Below are positions 34,194 through 43,710 of a DNA stretch of 45,502 bases, piece by piece. The notes under the pieces were generated by a model, which worked only from the letters and a program-made list of their open reading frames with translations, had not been told where the DNA came from and made no database searches. A program made the translations under genes and the position numbers. This DNA is from Alphaproteobacteria bacterium 41-28 (GTDB lineage Bacteria > Pseudomonadota > Alphaproteobacteria > UBA9655), in NCBI GenBank assembly GCA_001897795.1, contig MKUL01000058.1, positions 1 through 45,502 on the forward strand, written 5' to 3'. Each line of letters opens with the position of its first letter. Within the stretch, counting starts at the first letter, position 1.

Positions 34194-35403
34194 AATTACC
34201 AACTGCGAAGTATGCGGCAATAACAATCTATCTTCTGTTCTTAATCTTGGCCTTCACCCAATGTGTGATGATCTCGTACCTATAGATGACTCACGCCGCT
34301 GTAAGGAATATCCGATCGAAATTCTATTTTGCGAAAAATGCATTACGGCACATCAACGATTTCAAATTCCTAAGCAAGATCTTTTTCCACAGACATATCA
34401 TTATCGATCTCGACATACGGGTGATGTGCTAAATGGTATGCGTGCTCTAGTGGAATCTTGTGAGAAAAATTACGGCGACTTATCGGGTAAAAAAGTTTTG
34501 GATATTGGGTGCAATGATGGCAGCCTTTTATCAATTTTCAAAGAAAAAGGTGCCAAAACTTATGGGATTGAGCCAACCAGCGCTTTTAGTGATGCTATAA
34601 AAAATGATCATGAAGTTGTGAATGACTTTTTTTGTGAGAGTGTAGCAACTGATTTCGTAAAAAAGCGCGGACAACCAGACGTTATTACTTTTACAAATGT
34701 TTTTGCTCATATTGAGGATCTGCAAGCGGTCATTCGGGCATTAAAAATAGCCATGCATGAGAAGACTATCCTTATTATTGAGAATCATTATTTAGGAGCT
34801 GTTATTGAAAAATTCCAGTTCGATACTTTTTATCACGAACATCCTCGTACTTATAGCTGTACTTCTTTCGCACACATTGCTGATTCTTTAAGACTTCAGA
34901 TTGGCGAGGTTGAGTTTCCTTCACGCTATAATGGAAATATTCGTGTCATATATGTTCCCAAAGAAAGCCAAAGGAATCAAGTAAACCTAGAAGAAATTTT
35001 TGAACGGGAAAAACTCTTTGGCGATGGCTTAAAAGAGATGGCCGAAAAAATAGGGCCATGGCGCGAGAAAAAGCGTTCGGAGATAGAAAATTTTGTAAAG
35101 GAACATGGAAAATTATGCGCCAAAGCATTTCCCGGTCGCGCGGCTATTCTCGTTAAAATGCTTGGACTTGACGCAGATTTGATCAAAGCAGCTTATGAGA
35201 AACCTCAATCAGGAAAAATTAATCATTATATTCCAGGAACACGTATTCCCATATTATCAGATGATGAGTTTGATCTTTCAGAAAATATGACCCCCCTACT
35301 TAATTTTGCTTGGCATATTGCAGCTGAAATTAAATCTTATTTGCAAGGCCGGGGTTATAATGGCCCGATTATTGATCTTATCTCCAGAGAAGATTGGATT
35401 TGA
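34183..35403 (+). CDS. NDP-sugar C-methyltransferase (TylC3/NovU family)
   Basis: About 406 residues in the three-part architecture of the sugar C-methyltransferases. The N-terminal zinc-binding domain has cysteines CEVCGN and CEKC; the SAM-binding core is VLDIGCNDGSLLSIF with FTNVFAHIEDLQ; the C-terminal domain carries FYHEHPRTYSCTSF, which includes the His and Tyr near the sugar site, and NIRVIYVPK. Family members methylate C3 or C5 of 4-keto-6-deoxy-NDP-sugars. Here the nucleotide is probably CDP, since the gene overlaps rfbG. The TGA stop is followed closely by the Gfo/Idh gene. ATG 34183 (ACGGAGG upstream) fits the family start; the frame from 34075 does not. Confidence 0.9.
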   Translation: MLLEITNCEVCGNNNLSSVLNLGLHPMCDDLVPIDDSRRCKEYPIEILFCEKCITAHQRFQIPKQDLFPQTYHYRSRHTGDVLNGMRALVESCEKNYGDLSGKKVLDIGCNDGSLLSIFKEKGAKTYGIEPTSAFSDAIKNDHEVVNDFFCESVATDFVKKRGQPDVITFTNVFAHIEDLQAVIRALKIAMHEKTILIIENHYLGAVIEKFQFDTFYHEHPRTYSCTSFAHIADSLRLQIGEVEFPSRYNGNIRVIYVPKESQRNQVNLEEIFEREKLFGDGLKEMAEKIGPWREKKRSEIENFVKEHGKLCAKAFPGRAAILVKMLGLDADLIKAAYEKPQSGKINHYIPGTRIPILSDDEFDLSENMTPLLNFAWHIAAEIKSYLQGRGYNGPIIDLISREDWI

Positions 35404-35404
35404 A

Positions 35405-36304
35405 GTGAAGATTGCCATAGTTGGTGGAGGTTTTGGTCTATACGGATACTTACCTGCATTGCTTCAAATACCAAATGCTACACCTATTCTTCAGACTCGT
35501 TACCAAGAGCGTCTCAAAGCGCGTACTGATATTAGCCAATTTTATAATGATATTGAATGGGTTAGTGATGATGATGCCCTCCTAGAAACCTCCGAAGGAA
35601 TTATTATTGCATTACCGCCCATGGAACAATATATGTGGGCAAAGAAATGTTTAGGATTCAAAAATATTAGTCTTATGTTACTTGAAAAACCGCTAGCCCC
35701 CAATCCCATTTTAGCAAATGAATTACTAAATGACTTAGAATCTTCTGGGAAAAAATTCCGACTAGGTTATAATTTCCGCTATACTCTTTGGGGGCAAGAT
35801 ATCCTGAAAAATGCAAAAAGCATCGAGAGCATAGTGTGGAATTTTCGGGCACATCATTATACGCAAAACGTTCAAACATGGAAACGCCAGCATGATGATG
35901 GAGGTGGTGCCATACGGTTTTATGGCATTCATCTCATTGCCCTTCTAGCGGAGCTTGGATATAATGATGCGTCCTATTCTGAAGTAAATGAAAAACAAGA
36001 AAATGAAATTGAAAGTTGGGATACTGAACTCGTTGGCTCAGGTCTCCCCCCTTGTAGGATTAGCGTTGCCAGCAATAGTGACAATACAAAATTTATAGTT
36101 CGCGATGGCAACGGGCATGTCTATTCCCTTTTACAGCCATTTCAAACCCTGCTAACACGAAAAGATGCACTAATGGATCAAAGAATTCCTTTTCTAACCC
36201 AAGGCCTTCAAGATATGCTTTCTAAGGATCAATTTTTCTATGACTGGTACCATAAAACTAACTTGCTTTGGTCAAATATAGAAAAAAGGACTTTAATATC
36301 ATGA
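35405..36304 (+). CDS. Gfo/Idh/MocA family oxidoreductase
   Basis: About 299 residues. It begins KIAIVGGGFGLYGYLPALLQ, an N-terminal nucleotide-binding fold, then has LLEKPLAPN (the family's EKP motif) and DDGGGAIRFYGIHLIALLAELGY, the C-terminal catalytic stretch with the conserved His of the family. These enzymes oxidise or reduce sugars and cyclitols. In this operon it most likely reduces the keto group of the C-methylated CDP-sugar. The start is probably GTG 35405, one base after the methyltransferase stop; an ATG at 35360 would give a longer version overlapping the previous gene. Confidence 0.8.
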   Translation: MKIAIVGGGFGLYGYLPALLQIPNATPILQTRYQERLKARTDISQFYNDIEWVSDDDALLETSEGIIIALPPMEQYMWAKKCLGFKNISLMLLEKPLAPNPILANELLNDLESSGKKFRLGYNFRYTLWGQDILKNAKSIESIVWNFRAHHYTQNVQTWKRQHDDGGGAIRFYGIHLIALLAELGYNDASYSEVNEKQENEIESWDTELVGSGLPPCRISVASNSDNTKFIVRDGNGHVYSLLQPFQTLLTRKDALMDQRIPFLTQGLQDMLSKDQFFYDWYHKTNLLWSNIEKRTLIS

Positions 36305-37245
36305 AAAAAATTTCCGTCATCACTCCGTGCTTTAACGAAGAAGCCAGTATTATTGAGTGTGTAGAAGAGGTACGAAAAGTTTTTGAACGTGACCTTCCCG
36401 ACTACGAACTTGAACATATCTTCTGTGATAACTGTTCAACAGATCGAACGGTAGAAATTTTAAAACAGCTGGCAGTAACGGATCATCGGATTAAAATTAT
36501 TGTTAATTCGCGTAATTTCGGAATCCTCAAAAATACGTATAACGGTGTGTTAAGCGCTTCTGGAGACGCAGCGATCTTATTTATGCCTGTCGATCTTCAA
36601 GATCCCCCAGAATTGATTCCTGAATTCGTTAAGCAATGGGAGCAAGGGTATGAGATTGTATATGGTATGCGGGCCAAGCGCGAAGAAGGTTTCTTTATCA
36701 GAAGCGCTCGCAAAACCTATTACCGATTACTTTCGCGTTTAACGTATGTTGATTATCCAGTTGATGCTGGTGATTTTCAACTCGTCGACCGTGTTGTTCT
36801 TAATTCCCTGAAACGCATCGATGATGCACGACCGTTCATGCGGTTAATGACCTTTGATTGTGGCTTTCGTTCCTACGGCATTCCTTATACCTGGCGTGCA
36901 CGTAAAAACGGCACTTCCCGTAATAGCTTTATGAGCATGATCAGCCAAGGACTGAATGGTATTGTGAGTTTCAGTGGAGTTCCCTTGCGCTCAGCTTTGG
37001 TCGTTGGAATGATTCTATCCAGTCTAAGTATCTTATATGCGTTTTGCGTAGGCATTATGGTTATTACGGGACAATTACCTGCAGGAGGACGTGGTATACC
37101 GACTATTATCGTTGCCCTATTTTTCTTTGGCGGAGTGCAGCTCTTTTTCGTAGGAGTTCTAGGGGAATATATACTAGCCATCTATAATCAAGTTCGACGC
37201 AAACCTTTGGTCATTGAGCGCGAGAGAGTGAATTTCGACTCATAG
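36301..37245 (+). CDS. Polyprenyl-phosphate glycosyltransferase, GT2 (GtrB/ArnC-like)
   Basis: A 314-residue membrane enzyme. N-terminal GT2 domain: ISVITPCFNEEASIIECVEEV, DNCSTDRTVEIL, and MPVDLQDPPELIPEFV where the DxD position reads DLQD. Two C-terminal helices (ALVVGMILSSLSILYAFCVGI and IIVALFFFGGVQLFFVGVLGEYILAI) are typical of GtrB/ArnC. They transfer a sugar from a nucleotide donor to undecaprenyl phosphate on the cytosolic face. ATG at 36301 overlaps the previous stop by ATGA. The frame from 36268 is not needed. Probably handles the branched sugar made by the genes before it. Confidence 0.9.
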   Translation: MKKISVITPCFNEEASIIECVEEVRKVFERDLPDYELEHIFCDNCSTDRTVEILKQLAVTDHRIKIIVNSRNFGILKNTYNGVLSASGDAAILFMPVDLQDPPELIPEFVKQWEQGYEIVYGMRAKREEGFFIRSARKTYYRLLSRLTYVDYPVDAGDFQLVDRVVLNSLKRIDDARPFMRLMTFDCGFRSYGIPYTWRARKNGTSRNSFMSMISQGLNGIVSFSGVPLRSALVVGMILSSLSILYAFCVGIMVITGQLPAGGRGIPTIIVALFFFGGVQLFFVGVLGEYILAIYNQVRRKPLVIERERVNFDS

Positions 37246-37258
37246 TTTTACAATAATT

Positions 37259-39373
37259 TTAATGACACGGCAAAACCTTAACATACTCAATCCCCAGACT
37301 AACACCCTGTGAAGGATCTATGTCTGTTAGAAAGAGAAGCTCATTTACACCTTCTATCAACCATGCTGGATCAATTTTTGCTTGAGTATGCATTTCATCT
37401 AGCCAATTATACTTTATCGCATGGTCATTTAGAAAGATTTTCATGTCTTGTTTTGTTTGTTCACTTATAATATGAGCTAAGCCTAGTTCCATTAAATAGG
37501 GTTCAGGTCGTGGATTTAGGTAAAACAGAAGAGTACTTTTGGGTTCGATTATCCATGCAAAAGAACGGGGTTGCCATGCGGGTAGCCCCCATTGAGAAGC
37601 TCCCCAGCCAGCTCCAGGAATGGGTTCTTCCAAATCCCACCACTGACTAAAATTAAAGGTGAAGTGATCTGGAAGGATCGTGGGTTGACTCTTAACACGA
37701 CAAGCCTTTGCTGGCCAACAACCAAGGAATTTAATCCAACGGGCTTGTTCGCTTGAGGTTGCTGGAGGTATCGCCGGGTTCGTTGTATGGGGATGAACCT
37801 GGCCGTCTTTTTCAATAATGAGCGTGACCAATTGTTTTTTAGGCAGAGTAAAAGCACCAGGTAGTCCTTGTCCGATCTGCCAAGCATCTTGTTGTTCCTC
37901 GCATCGCCCCATATGATTGAATTTACCCAGGTTGAATGAGCTCCACAAAAGTCCGGGCTCCAAGCAAATGGCTACTTGTGGTGTACTTTTACCGTAAAGG
38001 CAATTCAGTGCGCCTTTAAGAAGTTCGCCACGTAACATCATTGTATGGCCCAAACTACCCGTACGATCAATTATTAAAAGGTTTTGCTTTGGATCAAGAC
38101 GTGGAGCTGATTCAAGGATACCAGATAAAATTGTCTTCATTTTTCCTGCGATAGCATTGTAATGCGTAAATTGCGTCCATTGTGCGGTTACACCCAACAA
38201 CAACAAGCCACTGGCCATTCCGGCGCCAACCCATCTAAACCGCATTCGAAAGGCAGCTATCAGTCCTGTGCAAATTAATGCACCGCCAATTCCTGCAAAG
38301 AGGTAAGTCCGTTGAGTCGTCATGTAATACCCAGGAAAGGAAAGAAAGGGGAGATATCCAAGTATTATTATAAAGGCTGAGGCAACCAGCCATCGAATGA
38401 AAAACCATGATTCATTTTTATCTGAACTGGAATCTTTTACACACAAACATAGAACTAACAAAAGAATTGGAACAACCGCTATTGGTAAAAAAACAATCCA
38501 ATCACCACCAGTTAAAAGCATGCGTGCAGCATCATACCAGCTATGAAGAAAAGTGCGGTAGAATCCCACAGTTACAAGCAATGGAGCTTGATTAAAGATA
38601 AGTTTCAAAGTATTTCCTAGATTATTGCTAACATCTTTTTGATATATATCAGGATCACCCCCAACCCAAAATAGATAACCCGCTTCTATCAATAGTGCTG
38701 CAAGCCAGAAAAATATAATAAGTTTTTGTGATTTGAGAAACCGCCAACCATCACGCATGCCATATTTTGCCCACCATAAAAGTAGTGGCATCGGAGCTAA
38801 TAAGAAGGCGGCCTCATACATAAAACAGGCACAAAGAAAGAGAACGCCTGCGCTACATGCCAATACGATTCTAACCCATAAGTCTTTGAATCGAGCTGCC
38901 CATAATACACATGCAATAGCGCCTACTAGGGCTGCAACAGAACTATTTATACTAAGTATACGTAGCGATAATTGTTGTGTATCAGCAGGATAAAGGATAA
39001 AAAGCAAACCGCCTAAGATTGCAATCCATCGTTGAGGATAAAGCCACCATAGAATGGCCCCTACGGCAACGCCCTTGAGCCATATAAATAAAAATTGCAG
39101 AATGTTCCAATAAAAAAAAGAATTAGGATCCAATTGATGGCCAATTGAAAAGGGAAGAAAAGCTAAAGGACGCATTCGATGCGTTGCTATTGGCGTGTTT
39201 TTTGTGAGGAAATACAAAGGACCATGATCCTTAAGGACATCGAACACGCCCCATTCTTCAATGAATCCTATTAGATTAAATCCAAATGGAAGAAAAACCA
39301 ACGTTACACCAAGCAACATAATCAGTGGCATCAGTATGTGAAAGCTTGTAATTTTATCAAAATATTTTATCAT
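37259..39373 (-). CDS. Large polytopic membrane protein, possible GT-C glycosyltransferase
   Basis: A 704-residue protein, polytopic by appearance over residues 1 to about 420 (some ten or more hydrophobic helices) and with a soluble C-terminal region of about 280 residues. In the first loop is IEEWGVF, an acidic motif in the place where GT-C enzymes keep a catalytic Asp/Glu; FYWNILQFLFIWLKG and PADTQQLSLR follow. I do not recognise a named family. The C-terminal part contains CEEQQDAWQIGQGLPGAF, FNFSQWWDLEEPIPGAGWG and repeated Trp, suggestive of a carbohydrate-binding fold. An AAGGAG site lies upstream, and the start overlaps the frameshifted paralogue by ATGA. It fits the polytopic third member of a GtrA/GtrB/Gtr system, by inference. 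Confidence 0.6.
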   Translation of the reverse strand: MIKYFDKITSFHILMPLIMLLGVTLVFLPFGFNLIGFIEEWGVFDVLKDHGPLYFLTKNTPIATHRMRPLAFLPFSIGHQLDPNSFFYWNILQFLFIWLKGVAVGAILWWLYPQRWIAILGGLLFILYPADTQQLSLRILSINSSVAALVGAIACVLWAARFKDLWVRIVLACSAGVLFLCACFMYEAAFLLAPMPLLLWWAKYGMRDGWRFLKSQKLIIFFWLAALLIEAGYLFWVGGDPDIYQKDVSNNLGNTLKLIFNQAPLLVTVGFYRTFLHSWYDAARMLLTGGDWIVFLPIAVVPILLLVLCLCVKDSSSDKNESWFFIRWLVASAFIIILGYLPFLSFPGYYMTTQRTYLFAGIGGALICTGLIAAFRMRFRWVGAGMASGLLLLGVTAQWTQFTHYNAIAGKMKTILSGILESAPRLDPKQNLLIIDRTGSLGHTMMLRGELLKGALNCLYGKSTPQVAICLEPGLLWSSFNLGKFNHMGRCEEQQDAWQIGQGLPGAFTLPKKQLVTLIIEKDGQVHPHTTNPAIPPATSSEQARWIKFLGCWPAKACRVKSQPTILPDHFTFNFSQWWDLEEPIPGAGWGASQWGLPAWQPRSFAWIIEPKSTLLFYLNPRPEPYLMELGLAHIISEQTKQDMKIFLNDHAIKYNWLDEMHTQAKIDPAWLIEGVNELLFLTDIDPSQGVSLGIEYVKVLPCH

Positions 39374-41531
39374 TTTGATATCACTCCTTTTTGAGGCACC
39401 ACATTTACATACTCTACCCCAAGGCTAAAGACATGGTTAGGATCCATATCAGTAAGAAAGAGCAACTCATTGATGCCTTCTTTCAACCATGTAGGGTCTA
39501 TTTTTCCTTCTGCATGCATATCATCTAGCCATTTATAAGGCAATGGGTGCCCATTCAAAAATGCTTTTAAACTCATTTTGGTTGACTCGCTCATAACTTG
39601 CGCTAGACCCAACTGCATTAAGTAAGGCTCGGACCGTGGAGCAATGCGAAAAAGAAGGGTGCTTTGAGGTTCGTTTATCCATGCAAAAGAACGTGGTTGC
39701 AAAGCCGGAACTATCCAGGTTGAATCTACCCAGCCAGCTCCAGGTATTGGTTCATCCATGCTCCACCATTTTCCAAAATCAAATCTAAAGTGATCTGGGA
39801 GAGGATTTTTTTTAGCTTCAGTACGACAAGCCTCTGCCGGCCAACAGCCAAGAACCTTTGTCCAACGTGCTTGCTCACTTGGGGTTGAAGGAGATATCAT
39901 AGCGCTGGTTGTATCGGAATGAACCCGTCCATCCCGTTCAATAATTAACGTGACTAATTGTTCTTTAGGTAGAGAAAAAGTACCAGGCATTTCTTGCCCG
40001 ATCTGCCAGGCATCTTGTTGTTCCTCGCATCGTCCCATATGATTGAACTTATCTAGATTGAATGAGTTCCACAAAAGTCCTGGCTCCAAGCAAACAACAC
40101 TTTCTACCTTCTTCCCATAAAGGTATGTCAACGCGCTATTTAGAAGTTCACCACGCAACATCCACGTACTGCCCAAACGACCGGTATGATCAAGTATTAA
40201 AAGAGTTTGCTTAGACTCCAAACGTGGAGCTGACTCAAGGATACCAGATAAGATCTCCTTCTGTTGGTCTGAGATGGCTTCGTAATGTGCAAACTGTGTC
40301 CATTGAGCGGATAAGCCAAGCAACACTAAGCAACTCGCTATTCCAGCGCCAAGCCACCTGAACCGCTCTCGAAAGGCAGCTATAAGCGCAGTGCAAAGCA
40401 ATGCCCCTCCTCTATTGCAGCAAATAGATAAGTACGTTGTGTAATCCTATGATGGGTTACTAGTGCTAAGTAGGGGGCATATCCAAGTGCTGTGATTAAG
40501 ATTGAAGCAACAAACCAGCGGGTTAGAAACCCTGGATCTTTCCGTGAAATTTTTTTACCAAGATCTGCGTTCTTTGCGGACAAATAAAGAACCAACAGTA
40601 GGATAGAAGGAACGGCTATTGGTAAAAAAGCGACCCACTTCCCACCTGATAGGAGCATACGTCCTGCATCGTACCAGCTATGCAGAAAAGTACGATAAAA
40701 TCCGACTTTTAGTAACATTGGTGAATTTTGAAAAATAATTTTTAAAGTGTTCCACGGAGTGTTATTGAGATGACTTGTATAGGGATCGAGTTCAAAAGAT
40801 AACCAATATAAATAACCTAATTCCATCAATATTGAGGCAAGCCAGCAACATAGAACGAGCTTCTGTGTTTTAAGAGCCCGCCAACCCTCATGCATTCCAT
40901 ATTTTGCCCACCATAGAATAAGGGGTGTTGGGGCTAAAAAAAACGCAGCTTCATAGAGAAGGCTAGCACAAAAAAATAAAACACCCGCGAAACTTGCCAA
41001 TATCGCTCGTGCCCATAAATTTTTGACCTCGGTTGCCCATAACAGACAAGCGACGGCACATATGGCGGATGTCACAGCACCATTTATATTAATCGATCGA
41101 ATGGCTAACTGCATTGTATCAGCTGGATAAAGCATAAGGAGCAAAGCGCCCAAGATTGCAATCCCTCGTTGAGAATAGAGCCACCACAAAATAGATCCCA
41201 TCGCGACGCCTTTGAGCCATATAAATAAAAACTGAAGAAGGTGCCAGTAAAAAAAGGAATCGGTATCTAACCGATAACCAATAGACTGGGGAAGCATATG
41301 TAAGGGACGCATTCGAGTCTGCGCCATATGTGAATACTTTGTGACGAAATACAAAGGACCGTATTCGGTAAAGAAACCGAGCGCCCCCCACTCTTCGATT
41401 AACCCAACTTGACTAAACCCAAATGGCAAATAAACCAACCCCAAACTCACCAACATTAGCAGGGGCATCAATACATGAAAGGAGAACAATTGATCTTTTA
41501 CGAAGTGGGAGCCTAGCTTATTCATTTTCAT
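39370..41531 (-). pseudogene. Frameshifted paralogue of the large polytopic membrane protein
   Basis: Bases 41531-40380 encode the N-terminal 383 codons (MKMNKLGSHF...TQRTYLFAAI) and 40401-39370 the C-terminal 343 codons (from LCTALIAAFRERFRWLG). Alignment with the neighbour shows the break at 40401-40415: the copy has ATAGAGGAGGGGCA where the intact gene's homologous frame needs ATAGGAGGGGCA, i.e. two extra bases. Apart from that the two proteins match over the full length with moderate identity, including CEEQQDAWQIGQ and IPGAGW. The gene may be inactive, be phase-variable, or carry a sequencing error. The rest of the gene is open, so inactivation looks recent. It lies upstream in the same operon as the intact copy. 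Confidence 0.85.
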
Positions 41532-41694
41532 ATCTTTCTGAAAGGAGACATCAAATCATTTTTTCATTCATTCCTCAAGACAAAATATAATCACGGCCTT
41601 CCTCAAAAATATTAGAGGAGCTGAGGCTAACAATATGGAGAGACCTCTGGAGGCTTAGATTGAGGGCTAGGATACTTCTAAGAGTCAACAGAAG

Positions 41695-41844
41695 CTAGTA
41701 CAGTGAATCATAAATTTTGCCCCCATCATCGAGAATGGGATATTTTTCAACTTAATCCTCATCCATGGTGATAAAGTGCCAGTTGGCTTTTTGAGTCCAG
41801 AGCCGCGTGACTGATAACTTCGAACTTTAATACCTAATTTTCAT
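41695..41844 (-). pseudogene. Degraded 49-codon coding remnant
   Basis: From ATG 41844 one frame reads MKIRY-stop-SSKLSVTRLWTQKANWHFITMDED-stop-VEKYPILDDGGKIYDSLY-stop, broken by two TAA codons. The amino-acid composition looks coding, but I recognise no family and this may be chance. The remaining bases 41532-41929 contain no recognised gene; some short imperfect hairpins occur, none conclusive. Confidence 0.3.
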
Positions 41845-41929
41845 TTTGATTGGGTATAGGAGTCTTGTGCGATGATGACAATGTGGAAGTGGCTTATTTA
41901 AGATGACCCCAAAAAACCCTCGATCTCTC

Positions 41930-41977
41930 TGGTGGGCGCTGTAGGAATCGAACCTACGACCCGCTGATTAAGAGTCA
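41930..41977 (-). other. tRNA-Lys 3' half: probable attachment site (attL) of an integrated element
   Basis: Read on the minus strand this is the 3' part of an alphaproteobacterial tRNA-Lys with anticodon CTT: loop CTCTTAA, the T arm GTAGG-TTCGATT-CCTAC, acceptor strand AGCGCCC and an encoded CCA end. The 5' half is missing: right of 41977 the sequence no longer matches a tRNA. The typical target of tyrosine integrases is exactly this 3' segment. Chromosomal DNA lies to the left, the element to the right, and a complete tRNA-Lys gene is expected on the minus strand at the element's far end. Confidence 0.8.
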
Positions 41978-42191
41978 AGGGATCCATATGTTTATATATG
42001 TTTGTCTATGTTTTAAAATGTATATATTTCAATCACTTTACGTTCATTCTTTGTTGGTATTTGTTGTTCAAAATACATCTGAGTTTTTCTCTGTTGCTTC
42101 CGAATTGCTTCCGTTATAAACTCACTCAAAATAACCTACTGATTATATGTATTAGGATATTACCCTAAAATCATCCTAAAAGGGAGAGAAA

Positions 42192-43358
42192 ATGATTACC
42201 AACCAAAAGTTAACGAAGAGACTTGTTGAAAGTATCAAGCCGGACCTGAAAAATGAGCTTCTTGTATGGGATTCAGAGCTCAAAGGTTTTGGTGTTCGTA
42301 TTTTTCCAACAGGACGTAGAACTTACTTCGTTCAATATCGCAACCAATTTGGAAGTACACGGCGTAAAAAGATAGGGGTTCATGGAGTTACAACCGCAGA
42401 GCTGGCTCGGGATGAAGCTAAAAGACTTTTAGGCGAAGTTGCTAAAGGAGAAGATCCCTCAAAAGATTTTCAAAAAGCAAAACTAAAACCAACCTTCGAA
42501 GAATTGGCCAGTGAATATCTGGAAGTTTATGCAAAATCCGAAAAAAGACCCAAAAGTTATCGAGAAGATCAAAGGATGTTAAACGCGATTCTTTTAAAGA
42601 GGTTTAGAGGGAAAAAAATTGAAGAAATTACAACGTATGATATTCAGCACTTACATCATGAATTACGCGAAACTCTCTACGTAGCAAATCGTGTCCGTGC
42701 TTTATTAAATAAAATGTTTAATCTTGCTATCCAATGGAATTGGACAACACTCAACCCTGTAGAAGGAGTTAATAAATATCAAGAACAAAAAAGAGACCGC
42801 TGGTTGAATGACCAAGAATTGCAACGGCTATATGATGTTATCGACCTTTATCATAATCAAAGCGTAGCCAATGCTATTCGACTACTTGTTTTGACGGGCT
42901 CAAGAAAAAACGAAGTTTTAAGCGCAACATAGGATCAATTTGATCTTGAAAAAGGCGTATGGACAAAGCGTTCTCATACAACGAAGCAAAAAAAGATGGA
43001 ACATTTACCGCTGTCAATTCAGGCTGTGAGCCTTTTGAAGAAGATGTCAGAAGAAGCTACAACTCAACATATATTTCCCGGAAAAATTCCAGGAAAACCC
43101 CTCCAGGATATTAAAAAAGCATGGAAGACAATTAGTACCAAAGCAGGACTTCCAGGCGTGCGCATTCATGATCTGCGCCATACCCACGCCTCCCATCTTG
43201 TATCAAGTGGCTTAAGTTTGAGCATTGTAGGAAAGCTTTTAGGTCACACACAAGCCTCAACAACTCAAAGATATGCTCATTTAGCTGATGAGCCTTTGCG
43301 ACAAGCTACTGAATTATTTGGAAGTAAGGTTGAAAAACTAACATCAAAGGCTTCTTAA
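42192..43358 (+). pseudogene. Tyrosine recombinase/integrase with an internal amber stop
   Basis: The reading frame encodes 388 residues interrupted by one TAG at 42930-42932, where the family has Trp (EVLSAT-W-DQFDLEKG). The rest of the frame is fully open. It has the N-terminal DUF4102-type arm-binding domain (KLTKRLVESIKPD, LKGFGVRIFPTGRRTYFVQYR), a core-binding domain, and the catalytic residues: Arg in LTGSRKNEV (near residue 237), the HDLRHTH box (near 325) and Tyr in TTQRYAH (near 361). GGGAGAG lies upstream of ATG 42192. Integration into tRNA 3' ends is typical of this P4-like subgroup. Only the first half would be translated; the catalytic Tyr is then lost. Confidence 0.92.
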
Positions 43359-43443
43359 CATACTAAAGATACTAGATTTTTTAACTTTATTTTTTTATAA
43401 ATTCTTCTTGCTCTTTAGGAAAAAATCCTTAAACTAATTATTG

Positions 43444-43491
43444 CTATCTCGTTGTGAGGTAGCGTGACACAAGAGCACGCGAATGCTCTTG
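43444..43491 (+). promoter_or_regulatory. Two consecutive hairpins in the leader of the small gene pair
   Basis: CTATCTC (43444-43450) pairs with GAGGTAG (43456-43462) with one G-T pair and a 5-nt loop. CAAGAGCA (43470-43477) pairs perfectly with TGCTCTTG (43484-43491) with a 6-nt loop. Both stems lie upstream of the GAAGGAG ribosome site of the gene starting at 43528. No T-run follows, so attenuation by termination is not obvious; translational control or a protein-binding RNA is possible. This leader resembles the hairpin upstream of the 55-aa gene at 897-1064. Confidence 0.45.
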
Positions 43492-43527
43492 CATCACTAA
43501 CCACTGCAACTTCGAAGGAGAGTCACA

Positions 43528-43710
43528 ATGGCTCATTTACATGTAGCGCAGATCGCGTATCTTTCTCAACAACTAATTGACCAAATTAAAAACGTGAATA
43601 ACCTTATTGTCAGGGGTAAGTTCGAGTTTGATCTTATTCAACAAACACTGAGGACACTTTTAACTGTTTGTGGTGAGTTAGATGCTGAGAAGGAACGGGA
43701 TCATGAGTAA
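43528..43710 (+). CDS. Small hypothetical protein, 60 aa (first of an overlapping pair)
   Basis: It starts at ATG 43528 after a strong GAAGGAG site. The protein is mostly helical by appearance: IAYLSQQLIDQIKNVNNLI, then a short turn GKFEF and DLIQQTLRTLL, ending in a charged tail ERDHE. No membrane segment or signal peptide. I recognise no family. Its end overlaps the next small gene by eight bases, so translation is probably coupled. Presence on a mobile element and the paired small size recall toxin-antitoxin or anti-repressor pairs, but no known motif backs this. Confidence 0.6.
   Translation: MAHLHVAQIAYLSQQLIDQIKNVNNLIVRGKFEFDLIQQTLRTLLTVCGELDAEKERDHE

Noticed and set aside
42930..42932. 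Amber codon as a recoded (sense) codon, since integrase and resolvase both carry TAG at conserved Trp/Tyr positions
   Set aside because: TAG is used as an ordinary stop by intact genes here (erpA, manC, alaX), and the two sites replace different amino acids; decay is simpler.
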